Shown here one piece after another: positions 10,546 to 23,955 of a stretch of DNA of 28,401 bases. The notes beneath the pieces are model-generated. The model saw only the letters and a list, made by a program, of their open reading frames with translations, did no database searches and was not told the DNA's origin. The stretch is from Saccoglossus kowalevskii. Taxonomy: Eukaryota > Hemichordata > Enteropneusta > Harrimaniidae. The DNA lies in the NCBI RefSeq assembly GCF_000003605.2, contig NW_003108083.1:1069441-1097841 (forward strand). Direction: 5' to 3'. The translations under genes were made by a program, and so were the position numbers. How positions within the stretch are numbered: position 1 is the first letter of the stretch; each line of letters starts with the position of its first letter.

Positions 10546-10592
10546 GGATGCTTAATAACAGTAATAAGCTTGGTTATAAAGCATCCTTTTTT
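10546..10592 (+). other. Strong hairpin followed by T6 in the gene 1 3' region
   Basis: GGATGCTT at 10546 pairs with AAGCATCC ending at 10586. After one mismatch, ATAAC pairs with GTTAT, closing a 13-base loop. Six T follow at once. In a eukaryote this could be a 3' UTR structure or, with the T-run, a Pol III stop. No RNA gene is evident on its 5' side. Confidence 0.5.
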
Positions 10593-10593
10593 G

Positions 10594-10760
10594 GGGATGC
10601 CCGGTGGCTGAGGGGAAGACATGCAGTGGCGTGAAGCTAGGCAATTAGGTGTCGTACACGAGCACTGGTTTGAGTCACGCATGCAGTACATGTTTACTCT
10701 GATTTGATGTAGTATTTACCTTGCACTTTATTTGGTGTTATCTGCTTACTTTACTTTACT
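10594..10760 (+). repeat. Possible tRNA-derived SINE head
   Basis: TGGCTGAG (10605-10612) resembles a Pol III A box, and GGTTTGAGTC (10667-10676) resembles a B box 62 bp downstream. However, the segment does not fold into a good tRNA: the T-stem does not pair. No poly-A tail or target duplication was seen, and there is no second copy in the window. The call is weak and rests on the two boxes only. Confidence 0.25.
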
Positions 10761-10893
10761 TTCTATGTTGACAGCAACTATGAGTTTATATTTGTTTCTC
10801 AGTACTTAATTATGTTCCTAAGCTCATATGATAGAGCAAATATGGTATTACCGTAATAGTATGTCCATAGAAGTGTGTGTTTGAAGTCATATT

Positions 10894-11140
10894 TTAACCT
10901 TTTCACCACCAGTTCCCTGTTTTTTTCATCACAAATTCACAAAACAGTCCTGTTTACTGTCTGCACTTTCCTTCAGAAGATTGGGACAAAAATAGCCAAT
11001 TTCTTTGAGTGAAAACTGAAAATTCACTCAAATGTTGCTTGTTGGCTACAAAATTAGGGTTCATTTCCAGAAATATTGAAGAATGGACAGAAAAGGTGCC
11101 GCAAAATGTGGGCAAGAATGTCTGGTGGTGAAAAGGTTAA
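10894..11140. mobile_element. TTAA-bounded MITE with perfect 19-bp inverted repeats
   Basis: TTAACCTTTTCACCACCAG at 10894-10912 is the exact reverse complement of 11122-11140. Both ends carry TTAA, the target duplicated by piggyBac-superfamily transposases. The 247-bp element has no coding capacity. Its termini differ from those of the TTAA element at 21769-22181, so it is a separate family with the same target preference. Confidence 0.8.
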
Positions 11141-12971
11141 TGACCCAGCATTCTAATAAATGCAATTTTTGATTTACATGTGTGTGTATTAGAGATATGC
11201 TAATACAGCAAACACTGTATCGATGTGAAAAAGAGAACACCATCAGGTTTGTGTATACCGGTAAAGTGCTTCAGTTTGAAGTCAGCTAAATTTAATATTG
11301 CAGTAATATATTTGGAATACTTCTTTTACAAAGGTTGTGTGACCTTATTCTTGTTTTACAATTATACATTCCATTTTTAAATTAACTTTATTTTATATTT
11401 TTATATCAACTCACTCTTTACATCAAGAGGCTGATGAGATTAGAAAGAGGCTGGTCCTTAGTGTAAATATTTTTTTATTTTGTTTTAAAATAAAACATGG
11501 ATCATTATACAAATTTGTATTTAGTTTTTGATTGACATGTATGTACGGTATACATGTACTATATATATATATATGGAATGAAATGATTAGTAAAATTCAT
11601 TCATCAAGATCCTGTCAATCTTTTTTGTCCTCTATACATACTAACTCTATACATTTATTTTATAATACAAATGACAAAACTTGATTATAACTTCAACTTT
11701 GATCAACAAATTACATTATGATGAAAGGATCAAGTGTAATCTATACGTATCTTTAATAATTGTATATAGTGTACATTGCAAATAAAGTATACTTTATAGA
11801 AAACTTACACAGATTTATTACTAATGGGGAAGTTAAATAGTGCAGTGGTTTTTAATAGTTTGTGGATGAGTGTATTCAGAAAATAGAATCAAAGGAGAAC
11901 ATTTCTTGTTCAATAAATTTCCTGCATTCAGGCACACTGTGACAGGAACAGTTACTTGCTATGTACAATGAAAGATTTCAAGTAGCTACAATGAAATTCA
12001 TTCTATATACTGGTAACTACCTACAATTAAAATAAATGGTTGATCTACCTATACAATCTGTATCTATATTATGAAAAGAAGGACATAGATAATGATAACA
12101 TGTGTAAAATTATACAAAAAACTCTTTGAAAATATTACTAATGATAAGATTACATGCAACTAAGTGGAGGGAAAATATGAAAGATAAGTCTGGCTTAATC
12201 CACTATAGGAAGTTCAAAAACTTTGAACCAATATGGACTCTGTGACAAATTTTAAGGAGATCAAACTGAAATTTGCACACTTGGCTTGGATATGGTAAAA
12301 AAGGAAATTGTGGAAAATAATACTTCTCAAGACTGCACTTGCCCATGTTGAAGGGGGGGGGGGGGCAAGGATGGGATAGGAAATAAAGTGAAAGTTCCGT
12401 TTGCAAAAAAAAAAAAAGATAAAGCAAATTCCTAATTACATTTTATGTTTTTACAATATTTTTGATAATGTGAGTTTAAGAATCAAAATTGGAAATTACG
12501 ACGTTTAATTTGGAAATGCTTTATACGCTTACAAAAATTAATCTTTTTACAAATTACGGACGAATAATATAGCTGATTACATTTTACACTTTGCCCATGT
12601 CTACGAATCTACGTTTTTTATTTATTTTTATACATTTTTACGAAAATAAAAACAATTGATTACAGTTTATGAAAATACTCCTAGCCGATTCTCTTGTTAG
12701 AATGAAGTTGAAACCCTGGAACATTTTTTCCTTTGTTGCAAATGTTTTGCAGTGCAGAGAGAAAAGCTAATCAAAGATATTGAACAGGGGAGAAAAAACC
12801 GTATCTCTACACAGATTTTGAACAAAGGATGGGAATTATGTGGCTATTGCTGGGAGACGGTACATAACCCTATACAGGTTTGACTAAACTAATGAGCAAT
12901 GAATTCATTTTCTTTATTCTCTATAACAATATATGTACCCCCCCCCCCCCCGTACCATATGACATATGATA

Positions 12972-15792
<2,821 letters not shown>

Positions 15793-16120
15793 GCTGGATT
15801 TTGTAGCTGTTTTCAGCGTTCGTATAATTGTAAATGTCGAACCCTGCTTTCTGAAACCGCTTTTATACAGTCTGGTGATGTCATCACTGACAACGTCTTC
15901 ACTTCCACGTCGTCGGCTAAAAATAGAAAATTACTTTTTTTGGAAAATAGAGGTCGCCCTCTACACTCGCAAAAAAAGTATCTCATCTCGCGAGACTTCA
16001 GTGACAATTTTGCGCATGTGCAGATAGTGCTAGCAACAAGGGATAACATTTAAAGTTGCAGACAGCTCATCCCGGAAATTCGCATTTCTTCGCCAAACAG
16101 ACTGTAAGAGTGTTGCGACG
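15793..16120. promoter_or_regulatory. Bidirectional promoter between ARF-like gene and ZMYND12
   Basis: Only 328 bp separate the two divergent start codons. The interval is CpG-richer than the introns. It contains the perfect palindrome TCTCGCGAGA (15986-15995), the BANP-type core-promoter element known from CpG promoters. TGCGCATGTGC (16011-16021) is one mismatch from the NRF1 palindrome. AGCAAC (16032-16037) matches an RFX half-site, of interest because ZMYND12 is a ciliary/flagellar gene. No TATA box was seen. Two-way activity is inferred from gene orientation. Confidence 0.75.
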
Positions 16121-19100
16121 ATGACGTTGAACCCGCTAGCTAATCCCAAGGGAGTTAAACTCTTGTGTGAGTTATGCCAGAAGCCGGCATTTGTACAGTG
16201 TACGCAATGTCGAGTAACCTACTACTGGTAAGTTTTGATCGTCGTACGAGCTCCTTTCAATCGACCACCACCATCATCATAATAATAGTATATGGCATTG
16301 AGGCTTTCTTTTACTCAGCTCTATGGGTCTTATGATATGCTGTGATTGTATTTCAACTATTACCACTGAGAAATAGATTACGTTCAAGTTGTCAACACAC
16401 TGTCACAAACGTGGGTATTCTAATAAAAGAAACAAAATAATTTTGTCCCAAAACAATTCAAAGGAGGAACCGCATCCCCACAAACTAATCATTAACAATG
16501 CCGTATTTGCTCTTTTAAAATCTCCTTTCCAATATAAGTGCATTTAAACCAACAGTTTAAATTTGTACATCGATTCAGTAAAATGTGACCTATTTTGCAC
16601 ACTTGTTATTTACGTAAGAATTAGCCCTGTGTACATCACGATTACTTTTTTTTAGTAACCCTGTATACATGGACTGTGTCAGCGATGATGCTACCCAACC
16701 ACAGTTTGTAGGAGCATTGTCCATTAGTTCGCCCTGATTAACACTGCGCTATACGTAGGGCTTCGTATAAAGCATATACACTACTAATATAGCAAATACT
16801 GTAATCACATTTTCTAACATGAGAGATCACACAAAATCATTTCGTAATTTACTGAAAGACAAAGAATATTCAGATAGCAAACCCTGGGAGCAAATCATAA
16901 TCTACTGATTGCCAAACCTTTGAAAAAATAATTGGTGACTGTGGGGGGGGGGGGGCTGTTTATTTTTACCTCTATATATTTTGACACCTTCCTAACTCAC
17001 ATGTAAGAAAAATACTTTAATATTGGGGGGTTTACAACTGTTGCATGTTCATGTAGTTTATGTATTAGATAAACAATGATAACATGCAAGCTACTGTATA
17101 TATATACAAGTGTCAGTGATGATACACCATATCACCAGTGAAAATATTTGAATTACAAAATGTAATGGGTATTCAAGAAATCACAATTGAAATTAATTTT
17201 AAATTCTAGAAACATACACATAGCTATTTTAATATCATATACACTATGCCATAACTAGGTTACGGCATACAACAAGAATTCTTATGCACAGATAAATCAG
17301 TGATTGGCTAGCACCATTGCTCATTGTCATTACCGTAATACATCATTAATCATCATGAACTTGCTGATTCAAAGAAAAAAATGTCTGTGATAAAGTGATT
17401 CTGAATCAGAGCTGATATTTCAAATTTTTACCTTGCATAAAGACATGGCCGAAGTCGCATCAAAGTAATTTCACGTCTATGTACATAAATTGTCCAACTT
17501 TTCATAATTGCATCTTTATTCATGATGACATTGGTACAAATGCCATAACCTTAAATTCTATTACTAGTATATAAACACAGTCCCTCTATAGAGGGACTGT
17601 GATATAAATAATAATTATAAAATTATTATATGATTCATTCACATGTTTGTGATTTACACAGTAGCCTCTATCTTAAAACTATTACTGGTTCAATCCCTAT
17701 TTCACAGGGTTTGAACTTCAAGGTTGAGAGGTCACCCCATTCAAGGGCAAGATTTAAAAATTGAATTTTTAAAATCGTCTATCATCTAGGAAAGTGTCTG
17801 GGGATGTTGCAAAGTCCCTCGGCAATTACAGGTGCGGGAGTTACATGTAGGTGTATGTAAATATCTTGATGCTAAGTTCAAGCCTTTTATTTAGTCTAGT
17901 ATTGTACAGGTATCACATAATCAGTCATATTTGTCTTGTTGCAGCGGTGTTGAACATCAACGAGCAGACTGGGAAGGAATACATGAAAAGATATGTGAAT
18001 TATTAATCCCGCTGCGAACAATGACACTGCCATTCTTACCATCAGAAGAAGAAAGAAAAAAACGAGAAGATGAAAAATTACACAGACAGGTAAAACATTA
18101 TTTTATTAATACATAGCAATGTATGCAACATGTGTTATAAGTACATTGTTTGTTCACATGAAATTAGAATACTGTAAAAAACTTTATTTTCGCTTGGAAT
18201 TTATTTTTCCTATATTTCACATTCAACTCATCAAAAATCAGTGAAAATATATTCCATACAAAACACCTGAAAAGCCTTTTCAGCAAAAATTAATTCCATC
18301 TAAAATAAAGTATTTTACAGTACATGTTATTGTTGGTTTACATGAGCTTCTATTTTACAGTACCGGTATGTGCTGTGTGACAACCACCTTTAGTGCAATT
18401 AGTGCTTTGATTTTTACTAGGTTTTAAATTGTACATGTTTGGTGTACAATATATATACCTTAGTTTTGTTAGAATCTATAAATGCTAAATATAAAGTAAT
18501 CAATATCTAATATCTTATTCTCTTTCAGTTACATATGATAGAACTAACAAGGACTACTGGACAGAAGTTATTATTTGAAGGCAAGCATTCCCAGGCTGTT
18601 CCAGCTGCCATGCAATCACTAAGGTTTAGTATAGACGTACATGGTTTGAACAGTATTGAGCTAGTGCCTTCATATCTTATTTTAGGAGAGGCTAGCATTG
18701 GTGAGTAGTTATTTGATTACTTAGTCGTCTACCACATGAGAATAACAATAATATGATCTCTCATTAAAATGTATATTCAACTTTGGTGGTAAATTATGTA
18801 GGGTGGTGTATCCATGATTCGTTTGTGAAAATATCACTGCTAGATATGTAACATGACTTGTGAAAATAACATCTATACCATGGGGCTCTGTCCAGCCTTT
18901 ATCCCTTGCTACTGTGCATAAATTTTTGTTTGTGCTCCCCTTTAGCTTTGCTGTCTAAATCACTGCTGATCATAATAGTCTATCTGCACATTTAACCTGA
19001 ACTTGTTACTTCATTACCTACCACAGTGTAGACTTAATATTATTGTATTTTACTATATAAAGGTCTTGGTAAACTCTCCCAAGCAGAGGAATATTTAGCA

Positions 19101-22100
19101 CAAGCACAGTGGACTGTATTGAAAACACCTGACTGTGGTGATGCTATTAAATCTAAACTATACAGAAATTTAGGATTGTTGTATGCTGCGCAGGGAAACT
19201 TTGAAGAGTCATTGAGACAACTAGCTAATGATGTAAGTATAGACCAACAATTCCTGTTCATTCATGTTGTAGGAATAGAGAACGATGGTTATAAGCTGGT
19301 TTGTATTTCATCTCTCTGAAACATAGACACTTACTATTGCTGTAGTTTTGATATACTGTAAAACTATTTATTTTCATTGACATTTAATTTCACTATTTTG
19401 ATGTTTTGAGCATATTCACTGGGTTTAATTTCACAAATTTATCAAGAAAACAATGCATTTTATTGTCATTTTATATGTTCAAATAGATTTAATTCATCGA
19501 ATTTTACTTATCAATGAAAAATAGCAAAATTAAAACCTAGTTAATAATTAATGCATTCACAATAGCATTCAAATTCTTGTTATCAACAAGCTCAAGAGTA
19601 CTGCACATAATGAGTCAAACATTGATCCATCTCAGCTCCTCGGAGGCATACAATTCAAACTGCCATATTGGCTCACATGTATCAAGTTTCAATGTTGCAC
19701 AACCAGAACTCTATATAACTTAATGGACCAAATAAAATCTTGTTCATATTACTGATTGTCTGTTTTTAACTTGGCATTTTCAGCTTCTTTAAAACTACAA
19801 GTCCGCTTGCTTTTATACTTGGCGTCTATGTACCTTGGTTGGACCTATCTCAATTTATGTTAACTTTATGATGATACATTCAATTCTCAGTTTTTTATGA
19901 ATATTTTTGTCATTTTTGGTAAAAAATTCTATTTCAACTATTTCTTGAAAATAGCCTAATTGCTTTGATATTTCACACATAGACACCTTGAGTGGAGTCA
20001 GATTTGTTCATTTTGTGACAATAAGTTCAATAATGATGATACATTCAATTCTCTAATTTGAGTGAATATTTTTGTTATTTCTCGTAAAAAATGTTATACA
20101 GCGGAGCTATACTGGCCAACAAACAGCTTGTTTAAAAAGAAAGTTTGAAAAAAAGCAATCTATATAAATGTAAATAATGATGTTGTGAGAAGCCAGCACC
20201 ATTTGATAGTTACTCTATGCTAGACCACATGTAGTTTCACAATGTTTTGTTCCTGTAGATCTACTATGCGTCAGAAACATATGGTACTGATGACATCCAC
20301 ACATCTGGAGGTTACTTCCACATGGCTAATGTGTTCTTCCGACAAAACAGAATGGATGTAGCAGATTCATTATACACAAGAGTCACTAATATATGGCATG
20401 CTCATTTATTGAAAATTGTCAAAATTCGTACCAAGACGCCCTCAACACCGTCCGGTGTTGGTCCTGCTGCTACTAAACTTAAAGATGAGGAAGAAGTATT
20501 GGGTATGTACCAGTTTAATTTTGAACAGTGTACTATATTTTCTCTAATACAAGTGCAATCACTTTTACATACCGGTATATGAGTGTCGAAACAGTTTACA
20601 ATGCCCAAAATAAATTTCTTAAATTATCCGGGTTTCCAAAATACAGCCAAAGTTTATTGTGTTTTTTAATGCATACTTTAAAACCATTTACATTCATGTT
20701 TTGAACAATTTCACTGGGTTTTAAGTTCACAAACTTAACAGGAAAAGTTCTAATGTTATTTCACTTGTTTGTGTGGATTTAATTTAGCAAATTTCATTTA
20801 TCAACAAAAATAGCATAATTAAAAACCAGTGAAAAAATAATTAATTTTACTGTACATGTATAGTTTTATCTGATGACGTATTGTCCTTGTTATTGCAGAT
20901 GAAGCACAGGAAGCGGAAGCCAAACAAGTATTGAATTCAATTCATGATATCAGAGAGCAGACTCCAGACCAGGAGGCGATAGTCATGGCTAAGATATGTC
21001 ATGCCTTAGCTATGTTATATTATGTACTCCTTGACACAGAAAAGGTATGATATGGTTTTCTGCTTTTGTGGATTTTTTGAAAATTGCACTCAGAGATCAT
21101 TCCTAATACTTGATTATAGTCTCCTGTTGTCAAATATTTGATTGTCGGAATGTGTACGTATTTTCAGTAGTTTTCTGTGTCTCTAAAAATCACAGATCAT
21201 GTCAGCCCAATATTTGATTGTTAAAATGTTATTTCCTAATGCTGTTAAATACTGTAAAACTATTTTTCACTATTTTGATGCATTGAGCATATTCACTGTG
21301 TTTTAATTTCATGAATTTGTCAAGAAAACTTGATTGTTATTTTACATGTTCACGTAAATTTAATTTAGCAGATTTTACTTGTCAGTGAAAATAGTGAAAT
21401 TAAAACCTGGTGAATAATTAATGCATTTACAGTAGTTTTCAGAAGATCCACCTCTGTTCTAAATTACTACAGCCCACAGTAAATCTGGGCAAGCTGTCAA
21501 ATATTTCTCAAAGTTCATGCATATTCATGTCTGTAAATATTTCACCTACCAGTAATAATAGTTTGAATACCCCAATACAGCTCCATGAATGATCCCAAGG
21601 GTGTAGCTTTAAAGCTGGGGAGTCGTCACCTGCACATACGTCAGATGGCCATAGCGTGTCACTGTTTACAAACAAGCGTCTACCCATGAGTCTTTGCATT
21701 TTTAGCGTGTGTTGTTACCATTGCTTGGGACTCAATTCCTGGCATGCGCAAGTGACTACCCTCCTGCTTTAACCCTCTAAGCACCAAAGTCAAAGTCTTT
21801 TGGCACCATCTACAAAATTCTATGTATAGTATGGTTCCCTCCACAAGAAATGTTGATAAATATTGGCAAACATTTTAATCAAAAACTAAAAGCAATATCT
21901 GAAACTGTCTGTAGACCTGAAACGGTGATGAAATTTAATGAAAATTTACAAAATGTGAAAATTTGTGCACAGAATTTTAGGCAAGGATTATTTTGTATAG
22001 TCTGGTTCCCCAACAAAAAATTTTGATAAAAATTGGCAAACATTTTGATTAAAAACTAAAAGCAATATCTGAAACTGTCTGTATAGCTCAAAATCGTAAG

Positions 22101-22480
22101 GAAATTAGTGAAAATTTACAAAATGGGAAAATTTGTGCACAGAATTTTAGGCGAGAAAAAATTTAGCGCTCAAAGGGTTAAGCAAAAAACATTGTTCATC
22201 GTATGTGAGTATATTCTTCTAGAACCCAGCTTTTCAAACAATGAATAGATACTCGCCAAGTAACTGACGAGGAATGGTTTAGTAAAAGTACTATTCCTGT
22301 TAATCATAAAAGTGCATTTTTTTACAGGCTAAGGAATATGCCAAGAAAGCCAAGAGTGCTGTGGATGCTTCTAATGATCCAGAATCTGATATGGCTGTAG
22401 ATATAGTAGAATTTGTAAGAATTGCTAACAGACCACCAGTGTCTAGAGATAGTACATTCCTGCATCCAGTATCTCACTGA
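16121..22480 (+). CDS. ZMYND12: Zinc finger MYND domain-containing protein 12, 7 exons, 378 aa
   Basis: Exons: 16121-16227, 17945-18089, 18529-18700, 19063-19232, 20259-20502, 20899-21044, 22328-22480 (TGA), totalling 1137 nt in frame. The N-terminal MYND finger spans residues 16-53, with ligands CELC (16, 19), CTQC (27, 30), C36, H49 and C53. Position 40, where a second Cys is usual after YYC, is His. After this come the ICELLIPLRT segment, an acidic/basic SEEERKKREDEK helix, and TPR-like helix pairs (LHMIELTRTTGQKLLFEGKH, LGKLSQAEEYLAQAQ, LYRNLGLLYAAQGNFEESL, YFHMANVFFRQNRMDVADSL, AKICHALAMLYYVLL), with the C-terminus at HPVSH. Length is close to vertebrate ZMYND12 (about 365). Family knowledge: a TTC29-associated axonemal protein needed for sperm flagella. 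Expected location is the ciliary axoneme. Confidence 0.92.
16228..17944. other. ZMYND12 intron 1 (1.7 kb)
   Basis: The largest intron of this gene. It contains a G-run (about 16944-16955), a 26-bp perfect palindrome (17576-17601, listed separately) and otherwise unstructured AT-rich sequence. The position splits the Cys codon of the MYND YYC motif. No extra exon was seen. Confidence 0.6.
17576..17601. repeat. 26-bp perfect palindrome
   Basis: CACAGTCCCTCTA followed immediately by its exact reverse complement TAGAGGGACTGTG. With no loop, it resembles two transposon terminal repeats joined head to head, or a minimal fold-back. It lies within ZMYND12 intron 1. Confidence 0.85.
18170..18322. mobile_element. 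MITE family M3, copy b
   Basis: It starts TACTGTAAAAAACTTTATTT and ends AAATAAAGTATTTTACAGTA, clear inverted ends. The interior CATCAAAAATCAGTGAAAAT, CCATACAAAAC and CAGCAAAAATTAATTCCA match copy a at 9758-9947. It lies in ZMYND12 intron 2. Confidence 0.87.
19354..19565. mobile_element. MITE family M2, copy b
   Basis: TACTGTAAAACTATTTATTT at the left and TTCACAATAG at the right (canonical end ACAGTA, decayed). Interior blocks ATGTTTTGAGCATATTCACT and AGCAAAATTAAAACC match copy a at 8712-8913. It is in ZMYND12 intron 4. Confidence 0.83.
19566..20258. other. Remainder of ZMYND12 intron 4
   Basis: It contains an approximate internal repeat: ATGATGATACATTCAATTCTC occurs twice (about 19868 and 20034), each followed by AATATTTTTGT.ATTT and GTAAAAAAT. 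The repeat units are about 165 bp apart. No coding potential was recognised. Confidence 0.6.
20674..20854. mobile_element. MITE family M2, copy c
   Basis: TACTTTAAAACCATTTA at the left (decayed TACTGTAAAAC) and TTTTACTGTA at the right. It holds TTTTGAACAATTTCACTGGG and AAAACCAGTGAA modules. In ZMYND12 intron 5. Confidence 0.75.
21250..21434. mobile_element. MITE family M2, copy d
   Basis: It starts TACTGTAAAACTATTTTTCA and ends GCATTTACAGTA. The interior GATGCATTGAGCATATTCAC and AAATTAAAACCTGGTGAATA align with copies a and b. In ZMYND12 intron 6, about 170 bp before the M4 element. Confidence 0.85.
21608..21772 (+). mobile_element. MITE family M4, copy b (inverted relative to copy a)
   Basis: It runs TTTAAAGCTGGGGAGTCGTC to TACCCTCCTGCTTTAA. 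The interior GATGGCCATAGCGTGTCACT and CTACCCATGAG.CTTTGCAT correspond to the reverse complement of 15225-15381. Its right TTAA is shared with the next element, so the two abut at a common TTAA. Confidence 0.85.
21769..22181. mobile_element. TTAA-bounded non-autonomous element (piggyBac-like ends), 413 bp
   Basis: The left end TTAACCCTCTAAGCACCAAA and the right end, reverse-complemented, TTAACCCTTTGAGCGCTAAA, are matching terminal repeats with TTAA at both outer edges. The interior is two tandem copies of a 171-bp unit (21824-21994 and 21995 to about 22168) sharing GTATAGT.TGGTTCCC, AAACTAAAAGCAATATCTGA and AATTTGTGCACAGAATTTTA. No coding capacity. The ends match the 94-bp array at 1319-1640. 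Confidence 0.85.
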
Positions 22481-23756
22481 CAGCATCTCAAGGTTGTCAG
22501 AAGTACAATTATACTAGTATTATTTTTTTGGTCTTTTGAGATTCTTTCGTACCACTGGATCAGAGGCCATGACTATTTTGAGAGAAGTGCATGACAAAAA
22601 GTCATGTTATCTGAAGGAGCAGTGTCACATGAAGTTACTTGTATCTAAACCCCAATGGGTAATTCTGTTAAAACATTAGTTTGTTATAAATAACACCTAT
22701 CTTTGTATATTTTGATTCTTTGTAAATATTTGTGTATCATTGTTGAATGTATATTTTATTAAATATGTAAATATTCCATTAGACCATGTGAATACATTTT
22801 GTCTTATCTTTTCAAATGAATTCAGCTAATATGTTGGGTTCTTTTGTGCAAAAAGCATAATCATATTACTGCAGACCTGAAAATGATCATAACGCACTTG
22901 TAGTTGCTATCCAAATTGGCATATTTACTTTAAAATCCTAGCCTTGCTCTCATTACAATCTACAATAATTATGGCTGTGATTTTTAACTCTCTGATATCA
23001 CAATAAAATCAACTCAAGCCTTGGTATGTCCCCTCTTAATTTTTTTCGCAATAAAAACACCCATTAATCATGCCAAAGTGGACTGGACTGGACTGTAAGA
23101 ATCATTATCTTTTCAAGGTGTGTGCAACTGAATCTTTCACCCAATCAAACCTGTACAGTTTAATTTTTGTCACCCATGCCATTGTAAGTCAAAATGTTAC
23201 TGCAGGAATAGACAGGATGTCAAAAATTATTTTTAAATGTTTTTAAGTGCATTTGAGTATACAATTTTTGGATTGAAAATCCAAAAAATATTGTTAAAAT
23301 CACTAGCTTTTAGCTGCATTTTATGTTGCTTGATGTCTGATAGGCAAGACGTTAAACAAAGGAACCTAATTAATGTTTGTCAAGTACAGTACCACCATTA
23401 TAAATGCAAATGAAAGATGTACCAGTGGACTGCAAAGAATGAAACACTATTTGAAAACAAGTCTTCTGGTTCTTTAACTCTCAAGATCTATGTGGTTATT
23501 GGTGTCTATCTTCTTGTTTGACACATTGTCATTAAATGCTGTCAATATGTGCAGTAACATTTGTGTATCCGTCAATGTGTTAATAAAAAAAACAGGACAA
23601 CTATTAAATTTGTTGATGCATTAACATTTTACTATCATTGACAAATCATAACAATTGAATTGCTTACATGTAAGTCTTACTATTGTCCAGAGTCAGTAGG
23701 CTACATGGAACAGTAAACACGCAGTCAGAAATTTATCGGTATATATAGACAAGAAT
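22481..23756 (+). other. ZMYND12 3' UTR and downstream flank
   Basis: Two possible polyadenylation signals follow the stop: ATTAAA at 22758-22763 and AATAAA at 23002-23007. Two UGUAAAUA-type sites (22721-22728 and 22766-22773) match the Pumilio recognition element. Beyond about 23010 I see only AT-rich intergenic DNA, with no exons or repeats recognised. Confidence 0.6.
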
Positions 23757-23955
23757 TAGGGGTGGGCCATTAGAAACTAAAGAGGAAAAACAGTTCTGCA
23801 TGCCTATTTCTTAGGGAAAAATATTACATAGAAGAAATAAAAATAAAATCACAGTGAATTCATTATTAAAATAAAAATGAGCATAAAACGAAGTGAAGGA
23901 AAAAATATTTTGTATAGTTTTGTGCCCCCCCCTCGAGTTTCTAATCGCCCAGCGA
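23757..23955. mobile_element. Candidate MITE with GGGTGGGC-ATTAGAAACT inverted ends
   Basis: GGGGTGGGCCATTAGAAACT at the left is mirrored by AGTTTCTAATCGCCCA at the right, after a C-run. About 200 bp with an A-rich, non-coding interior. The end sequence resembles hAT-type termini, but I could not confirm a target duplication, so the superfamily is tentative. Confidence 0.6.

Larger units (their letters stand above)
10362..12971. other. Convergent intergenic region / 3' UTRs
   Basis: This region lies between the stop codons of gene 1 (plus) and the ARF-like gene (minus). For gene 1, TGTAAATA (11462) lies about 20 bp before AATAAA (11489-11494), and another AATAAA lies at 11781-11786. For the minus-strand gene, AATAAA complements lie at 12913-12918 and 12617-12622. 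The region also holds a hairpin, a SINE-like segment, a TTAA-bounded MITE, an (AT)n run near 11560, a G run at about 12353, an A run at about 12405 and a C run at about 12938. No coding exon was seen. Confidence 0.6.

Noticed and set aside
10594-10680. A genuine tRNA gene
   Set aside because: A- and B-box-like words exist, but acceptor and T stems do not pair and no anticodon arm is clear.
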